Shown here piece by piece: positions 6,858 through 11,326 of a stretch of DNA of 11,326 nucleotides (its first letter is position 1; every line of letters begins with the position of its first letter). The stretch is from Acidimicrobiia bacterium. Its GTDB lineage: Bacteria > Actinomycetota > Acidimicrobiia > Spongiisociales > UBA5794. Under the pieces are notes generated by a model. The model made no database searches and had not been told where the DNA came from. It worked only from the letters and a program-made list of their open reading frames with translations. A program made the translations under genes and the position numbers. The stretch lies in assembly GCA_013003515.1 (NCBI GenBank), contig JABDIW010000031.1, forward strand, positions 1 to 11,326. The letters are read 5' to 3'.

Positions 6858-7214
6858 ATGTATGCGATCATCCGCGCCGGCGGTAAACAACAGAAGGTTC
6901 ACGAGGGCGATGTCCTCGACGTCGAGAGAATTCGCGGCGAGGGCGAGGTCGAGTTCACGCCCCTGCTCGTCGTTTCCGACGACGGATCCGTGGTCTCGGA
7001 CAAGAGCGAGCTGGAGAAGCTCGCTGTGACCGTCGAGATCGTCGGTGACGCTGCCGGTCCCAAGGTCGACATCTTCAAGTACAAGAACAAGACCGGGTAC
7101 CGGCGCCGCCAGGGGCATCGCCAGAAGTACACCAGGATTCAAGTCAAGAAGATCCAGGGGCCGAAGAAGAAGAGGGCGTCGCGGGCCAAGGCCGCGGCCA
7201 CCGAGGAAGAGTGA
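6858..7214 (+). CDS. rplU: 50S ribosomal protein L21 (bL21)
   Basis: bL21 is a structural protein of the large ribosomal subunit that binds 23S rRNA. The N-terminus MYAIIRAGGKQQKV is diagnostic for the family, as is the C-terminal YKNKTGYRRRQGHRQKYTRIQVKKI. At 118 residues it is somewhat longer than the usual ~103; the excess is a Lys/Arg/Ala-rich tail ending in EEE after about residue 100. The start is fixed by the strong upstream ribosome binding site and the family N-terminus. It lies three bases before rpmA, the near-universal rplU-rpmA pairing. The short predicted leader leaves no room for a structured L21 autoregulatory element of the kind known in Bacillota. Confidence 0.97.
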   Translation: MYAIIRAGGKQQKVHEGDVLDVERIRGEGEVEFTPLLVVSDDGSVVSDKSELEKLAVTVEIVGDAAGPKVDIFKYKNKTGYRRRQGHRQKYTRIQVKKIQGPKKKRASRAKAAATEEE

Positions 7215-7217
7215 GAG

Positions 7218-7472
7218 ATGTCGAAGACCAAAGCCAGCGGCTCGTCGAAGAACGGTCGCGAATCACACGCAAAACGACTCGGTCCCAAGGCCTTTGACGG
7301 TCAGTTCGTGACGGCCGGTTCGGTCCTGGTCCGGCAGCGTGGCACCCGCATCCACCCTGGCGACAACGTCGGGCGTGGTGGGGATGACACCCTGTTCGCC
7401 AAGATCGATGGCATCGTCGCCTACGGCGAGCGCCGCGGCCGTCGCCACGTCTCGGTCTCAGTCGAAGCCTGA
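7218..7472 (+). CDS. rpmA: 50S ribosomal protein L27 (bL27)
   Basis: bL27 is a large-subunit protein whose N-terminal arm reaches the peptidyl transferase centre. The 84-residue length is typical. The body is textbook: NGRESHAKRLG, AGSVLVRQRGT, HPGDNVGRGGDDTLFAKIDGIV. The first residues read MSKTKASGSSKNG rather than the common MAHKKGGGSSRNG, so the His-Lys-Lys-Gly pattern is changed while SS-NGR is kept. No long cleavable Bacillota-type extension is present. The gene starts three bases after rplU, with GAGG (7203-7206) inside the end of rplU as the likely ribosome binding site, so the two are almost certainly co-translated. Confidence 0.97.
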   Translation: MSKTKASGSSKNGRESHAKRLGPKAFDGQFVTAGSVLVRQRGTRIHPGDNVGRGGDDTLFAKIDGIVAYGERRGRRHVSVSVEA

Positions 7473-7486
7473 GCGGCCACCCGGCC

Positions 7487-8737
7487 GTGTTCGTAGACCG
7501 GGTCCGGTTGACTGCCCGCGGAGGCGCGGGAGGTGCCGGAGTCTCCTCGTTCCAGAAACAGCGCGGCAAGCCTCGCGGCAAGCCCGAAGGCGGTAGCGGC
7601 GGATCCGGCGGCGACGTCGTCCTCGAAGCCACCGACTCCGTCTCAACCCTCCTGCAGGTCGCACGAAGCCCGGTTCAACGCGCCGGAGACGGCAGCCATG
7701 GCGAGGGCGACCTCCGTCACGGCTCCCGCGGAGACGACCTGGTGATCCCGGTGCCTCTGGGAACCGTCGTCACCGAAGGGGACGGCACCATGCTGGCCGA
7801 TCTGGTCGAGCCCGGACAGCGCGTCACCGTGGCCCACGGTGGCCGCGGCGGACGCGGCAACGCATCGTTCGTCAACGAACGGCGCCGCGCTCCCTCCTTT
7901 GCCGAGCAAGGCGAGTACGGCAGCGAGGTCGAGGTGTGGCTCGAGATGAAACTGGTCGCCGATGCCGCTCTCATCGGCTTCCCGAATGCCGGGAAGAGCA
8001 CGCTGATCTCGTCGGTCTCGGCGGCGAAGCCCAAGGTCGCCGACTATCCGTTCACGACGCTCCAACCGCACCTGGGCGTTGTCGAGGTCGCCGACCGGGT
8101 GTTCGTGCTTGCCGACATCCCCGGGCTCATCGAAGGCGCCGCCGAAGGCAAGGGGCTTGGCCACGAGTTCCTCCGTCATGCCGAGCGAGCCAGGGTGCTG
8201 GTCGTTCTTCTCGATCCGAGTCCGCTCCAGGAGCTTCCTCCGGCAGAGCAGCATCGGATCCTCGTGGCCGAACTGGAGAGACACTCGCCGGACCTCGCGG
8301 CGCGACCCAGGGTGGTAGCCGTCAACAAAGCCGACCTCGTGTCCGATCCCGGACCCGTCCCGGACGGGGCGTTCGTCATCTCGGCCATCGCCGGGGACGG
8401 AGTGGTCGACCTCCTCCACGCCATCGCCGACGCGGTGGAGGGACACAAGCACGAGGCTCCGGACCGGCCCGGCTTCGTGCTTCATCGCCCGGTGCGCGCC
8501 GGGTACGTCGTCTCGAACGAGGGCGACGCCTGGGTGGTGTCGGGACGCGCTGCAGAGCGTGCGATCAACTTGGCCGACCTCACGGTCCCCGAGGCCGCGG
8601 ACTTCGTGGCGACTCGTCTCGCCCGTATCGGTGTCGAGGATGCGTTGCGGGAAGCCGGTGCCCAGCCTGGCGACGATGTGAGGATCGGTGAGCTGGTGTT
8701 CACGTTCGATCCATTTGGTGATGAGGAGGAAGAGTGA
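7487..8737 (+). CDS. obg: Obg/CgtA family ribosome-associated GTPase
   Basis: Obg is an essential GTPase that acts in late 50S assembly and in growth and stringent-response signalling. The 416-residue product has all three domains: the glycine-rich Obg fold (about 1-158), the G domain with G1 GFPNAGKST (164-172), G3 DIPGL (from Asp210) and G4 NKAD (280-283), and a C-terminal OCT domain (about 330-411, including GVEDALREAGAQPGDDVRIG). The OCT domain is characteristic of Gram-positive Obg proteins. It ends in a short acidic tail (DEEEE). The start is GTG at 7487, giving the family N-terminus MFVDRV; no strong ribosome binding site lies in the 14-base gap after rpmA, suggesting coupling or weak initiation. 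Its position after rplU-rpmA is highly conserved in bacteria. Confidence 0.96.
   Translation: MFVDRVRLTARGGAGGAGVSSFQKQRGKPRGKPEGGSGGSGGDVVLEATDSVSTLLQVARSPVQRAGDGSHGEGDLRHGSRGDDLVIPVPLGTVVTEGDGTMLADLVEPGQRVTVAHGGRGGRGNASFVNERRRAPSFAEQGEYGSEVEVWLEMKLVADAALIGFPNAGKSTLISSVSAAKPKVADYPFTTLQPHLGVVEVADRVFVLADIPGLIEGAAEGKGLGHEFLRHAERARVLVVLLDPSPLQELPPAEQHRILVAELERHSPDLAARPRVVAVNKADLVSDPGPVPDGAFVISAIAGDGVVDLLHAIADAVEGHKHEAPDRPGFVLHRPVRAGYVVSNEGDAWVVSGRAAERAINLADLTVPEAADFVATRLARIGVEDALREAGAQPGDDVRIGELVFTFDPFGDEEEE
8724..8729 (+). promoter_or_regulatory. Ribosome binding site for proB inside the obg 3' end
   Basis: AGGAGG lies four bases before the GTG at 8734, a rather short spacing. A second G-rich site, GGGAGGG (8754-8760), lies six bases before an in-frame GTG at 8767, so this site alone does not settle the proB start. 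Confidence 0.55.
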
Positions 8738-9831
8738 GATCCCCGGTGTCTCAGGGAGGGCGAGTCGTGGTCAAGGTCGGGTCCTCCTCGTTGGCCACTC
8801 CCGATGGAGGCCTCGATCCCGACGGCGTCGCCCGTGCCGTCGCCCAGGTGAACGGCCTGTGGGAGTCCGGCCGGCCCACAGTGCTGGTGTCCTCAGGCGC
8901 CGTAGCCGCCGGTCTCCCCGCACTGGGGCTCACCGAGCGGCCCCCCGACATCCCGGGTCTTCAGGCTGCGGCTGCGGTGGGTCAAGGACGGCTGATGGAG
9001 CGGTACGCGGCGGCGTTCGCTGAGTCCGATCGGGTCGTCGGTCAGGTACTCCTCACGAAGGACGTGCTCGCCAACCGACCCCAATACCTGCACGCCCGCG
9101 AAGCCCTGGAACGGCTGCTCGGATACGGCGTCGTCCCCATCGTCAACGAGAACGACACGGTCGTCGTCGACGAGTTGAGGCTGGGGGACAACGACCGGCT
9201 CGCCGCCATCGTCTCGCACCTCGTGGGAGCAGAACTCCTCGTGATACTCACCGATACCGCAGGGCTCTACGCATCGGATCCGCGTCTCGACGATGAAGCC
9301 GAGTTGCTGAGCGCGGTCCGTCACACCGATGAGATCCTCGACGAGCTGCTTCACGGTGATGCCGGACCACTCGGCTCCGGTGGGGTGGCGACAAAGGTGG
9401 CGGCCGCACGCATGGCGGCGTGGTCTGGTATCCCCACGGTGATCGCTCCGGCTGCCGCTGCCGATGCTGCGATGGCCGCCGTCGATGGAGAAGACGTTGG
9501 CACCTGGGTCGCTCCCCACCACTCGAAGCTGTCTTCACGGAAGCTGTGGATCGCCTTTGGCCTCCCGGCTTCGGGCTCGGTGGTTGTGGATGACGGTGCG
9601 GTCTCGGCGCTCGTCAGTGGCGGGCGCTCGTTGCTCGCCGTTGGCGTGCACTCCGTCAGGGGCTCGTTCGATGCCTGGGACGGGGTCGAGATCGAGGATC
9701 GCTCGGGCCGACTCGTCGCCAAGGGCATCGTTGGTATGAGCTCGGCAGACCTGTCGGCTGCTGCGGGCAAGCACAGCTCGGAGATCGGCGGCGCCGTCGT
9801 CCATCGCGACGACCTCGTGGTGCTCGCTTAA
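8734..9831 (+). CDS. proB: Glutamate 5-kinase (proline biosynthesis, first step)
   Basis: ProB phosphorylates L-glutamate with ATP to gamma-glutamyl phosphate, the first and usually proline-inhibited step of proline synthesis. The 365-residue protein combines an amino-acid kinase domain (about 10-260) with a C-terminal PUA domain (about 278-355), the same plan as E. coli ProB. Active-site positions follow at a constant offset of four from the E. coli numbering as I recall it: Lys14, Ser54 (SSGAVAAG), Asp141 (NENDTV), Asn153 (GDNDRL), Asp174 (LTDTAG) and Lys221 (GGVATK). I chose GTG 8734, which overlaps the obg stop as GTGA and preserves the first strand GRVVVKVGSS; GTG 8767 would cut into that strand. 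proA is not in the window: the next gene is convergent. Obg-ProB linkage is common in actinobacteria. Confidence 0.95.
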   Translation: MRSPVSQGGRVVVKVGSSSLATPDGGLDPDGVARAVAQVNGLWESGRPTVLVSSGAVAAGLPALGLTERPPDIPGLQAAAAVGQGRLMERYAAAFAESDRVVGQVLLTKDVLANRPQYLHAREALERLLGYGVVPIVNENDTVVVDELRLGDNDRLAAIVSHLVGAELLVILTDTAGLYASDPRLDDEAELLSAVRHTDEILDELLHGDAGPLGSGGVATKVAAARMAAWSGIPTVIAPAAAADAAMAAVDGEDVGTWVAPHHSKLSSRKLWIAFGLPASGSVVVDDGAVSALVSGGRSLLAVGVHSVRGSFDAWDGVEIEDRSGRLVAKGIVGMSSADLSAAAGKHSSEIGGAVVHRDDLVVLA

Positions 9832-11309
9832 GTCCCGGCTTCCAGCTCCATCGTCAACAGGGCCGCCATGAGGTCGACGCCGTACCAGAGGTTCGCCAGC
9901 CGGATGTTCTCGTTGGCAGCGTGCTGATTGTTGTCATGGTTTGCGAATGGGGTGATCGCCACCGCGGCCCCGAGCACCTCGATGAAGTGGTGCACGGGCA
10001 CCGAACCGCCCAGCGTCGGCATTGCCACCACCGGCTCGCCTGCAGCAATCTCGGCAGCTCCCAAGAGTGCCTGACCCAGCGGAGAGTCGACCCGTGTGCG
10101 GGCGCCGGCGTAGGAAGCCTCGCGTCGGACCTTCGCCACCAGCGGGTGGGCGAGTCGGGTCTCCAGGTCGGGCTCCTCGTCGACGATGTGCCAGCCCCGG
10201 GACCTGATGTGTGCCTCGACCTTGTCGAGGATGCCTTCCGGGTCGTTTCCCGGAGCGAGGCGAATGTCCAGCGAGGCGGTCGCCTCCGTCGGGATGACGT
10301 TGGCCGCCTCCAACCCCACGCCACCGCCACTGAAGCCCCGGACATTGAGCGATGGCATCAACATGCGCATCGCATGCGCTGCGCCGTCATCCTCGGTGGC
10401 CGCCAGCCCCAGCTCGGCCCTCATCGCTTCATCGTTGTCGGGCAATGCTGCAACGGCAGCGATGTCGGCCTCGGTGATGTCGGCCGTGTCGTCGTAGAAG
10501 CCGGTGATGGTCACGTTGCCGTCGGCGTCCTTCATGGACGCGATGAGCTGGGCAAGCTGCATGTTGGGGTTGCGTGCCCAGTTGCCGTAGTGCCCGCTGT
10601 GGAGTGGCCGGATCGGGCCGTACGCGGTGATCTCGATTTCGGAGATCCCCCGCCACCCGAAGACGATCTGGGGTCGTCGCGTCTGGTGGACCGGGCCGTC
10701 ACAGATGAGCCAGGCATCGGCCGCGAGCTCTTCGGTGAGGGTTTCGAGATAGGTGCGGAGGTTCGGAGAGCCGATCTCCTCCTCACCCTCGAAGAGGAAG
10801 ACGATGTTCGCCGGCGGAGTCAGGTCCGCGGCGGCGAGGGCATCGAGCGCCGTGCAGATGGCCTGCACTGGTGCCTTGTCGTCTGACGCGGATCTGGCGT
10901 ACAGCCGCCAGTCGGGGTCGATCTCCTCCCCTCCCTCCGGTAGCGGTCGCTCTATCCCCTCACCGAGGACTCCGGTGACGAGGGTGGGTGCAAATGGCGC
11001 GACCTGCCAGCCCGGCTGATCGATGGGTTGGCCGTCGTAGTGGGCGTAGAGGCCGATCGTCGATCGAGCGCCTTCACGCCGGAGGTGACCGACCACGACG
11101 GGGGCGGCGTCACCGAGCTGGACGGTCCGGGCCTCCACTCCGCGGCTCTCGAGCATCGCGGTGACGTGACGAGCGGTGGCGGCGACGTCATCGGCATCGC
11201 GCGACACGTTGGGGAGGGACAGCAGATCGACGAACTCGGCGAGGATCTCGGCGGCATGGGTCTCTCGATGCTCCCGGGCCGCTTCGACGGCGAGATGTTG
11301 TGTGGTCAT
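9828..11309 (-). CDS. M20-family metallopeptidase (CNDP-like dipeptidase)
   Basis: This is a di-zinc hydrolase of the M20 family, most like cytosolic dipeptidases such as CNDP2. The 493-residue length fits. By analogy with CNDP2, metal and catalytic residues are His90 and Asp92 (YAHYDGQP), Asp143/Asp144 (SASDDK), Glu177 and Glu178 (FEGEEEIGS), Asp204 (CDGP) and His463 (QHAANEN). His237 (LHSGHYG), in the inserted dimerisation domain, matches the residue that reaches across the dimer to the partner active site. The segment before SDDK reads YARSA instead of the common YGRGA. No signal peptide is seen, so it is probably cytoplasmic. Substrate cannot be told: M20 members also cleave acyl-amino acids and carbamoyl groups, but the HYDGQP and SDDK motifs favour a dipeptidase. 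It is convergent to proB and has no visible functional tie to it. Confidence 0.9.
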   Translation of the reverse strand: MTTQHLAVEAAREHRETHAAEILAEFVDLLSLPNVSRDADDVAATARHVTAMLESRGVEARTVQLGDAAPVVVGHLRREGARSTIGLYAHYDGQPIDQPGWQVAPFAPTLVTGVLGEGIERPLPEGGEEIDPDWRLYARSASDDKAPVQAICTALDALAAADLTPPANIVFLFEGEEEIGSPNLRTYLETLTEELAADAWLICDGPVHQTRRPQIVFGWRGISEIEITAYGPIRPLHSGHYGNWARNPNMQLAQLIASMKDADGNVTITGFYDDTADITEADIAAVAALPDNDEAMRAELGLAATEDDGAAHAMRMLMPSLNVRGFSGGGVGLEAANVIPTEATASLDIRLAPGNDPEGILDKVEAHIRSRGWHIVDEEPDLETRLAHPLVAKVRREASYAGARTRVDSPLGQALLGAAEIAAGEPVVAMPTLGGSVPVHHFIEVLGAAVAITPFANHDNNQHAANENIRLANLWYGVDLMAALLTMELEAGT

Positions 11310-11315
11310 TGCCCG

Positions 11316-11321
11316 AGCTTA
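11316..11321 (-). promoter_or_regulatory. Predicted -10 element of a leaderless M20 dipeptidase promoter
   Basis: On the - strand this reads TAAGCT, fitting TANNNT, and six bases separate it from the ATG whose A is at 11309. Transcription would start at that A, giving a leaderless mRNA. No ribosome binding site is present between the hexamer and the ATG. The -35 region would fall outside the window. Confidence 0.55.
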
Positions 11322-11326
11322 CGACG

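Noticed and set aside
9921..10886. A 321-codon open frame on the + strand opposite the M20 gene
   Set aside because: Its translation has no recognisable motif, while the opposite strand has the full set of M20 metal-binding residues.

Overview
The window is high-GC DNA from a bacterial chromosome, densely packed with housekeeping genes. The order mreC-mreD-mrdA-rodA, then an RNase E/G gene, rplU, rpmA, obg and proB matches the arrangement known from Actinomycetota such as Streptomyces. The TANNNT-type -10 elements, two of which sit 6-7 bases upstream of a start codon and so predict leaderless mRNAs, also fit that phylum. The protein sequences look like an uncultivated actinobacterium, possibly class Acidimicrobiia. 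That class assignment is a guess from general resemblance; the phylum-level call is firmer.

Region 1 (2-4237) is a cell-elongation operon on the + strand: the 3' part of mreC (its start lies outside the window), then mreD, the class B transpeptidase mrdA (PBP2) and the SEDS glycosyltransferase rodA. Each gene start overlaps the previous stop by 1-4 bases. The encoded proteins form the Rod complex that inserts lateral-wall peptidoglycan.

Region 2 (4235-4850) is tdk, a type II thymidine kinase for pyrimidine salvage. Its predicted -10 element contains the rodA stop codon and the mRNA is predicted to be leaderless. Region 3 (4851-5213) holds no convincing gene. It has a possible terminator hairpin, an extended -10 promoter, and a leader of roughly 275 bases in front of the RNase gene.

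Region 4 (5214-9831) is the RNA, ribosome and growth block: RNase E/G with a strongly basic disordered N-terminal tail, ribosomal proteins L21 and L27 (with their own promoter), the ribosome-associated GTPase Obg, and glutamate 5-kinase ProB (first step of proline synthesis). Region 5 (9828-11309, - strand) is a convergent M20-family dipeptidase gene. Its stop codon shares a TTAA palindrome with the proB stop.

I see no mobile element, CRISPR array, tRNA, rRNA or defence locus, and no sign of an undescribed multi-gene system. The points worth a second look concern regulation and architecture: two leaderless promoters, the long RNase leader, the RNase domain layout, and the shared stop codons.
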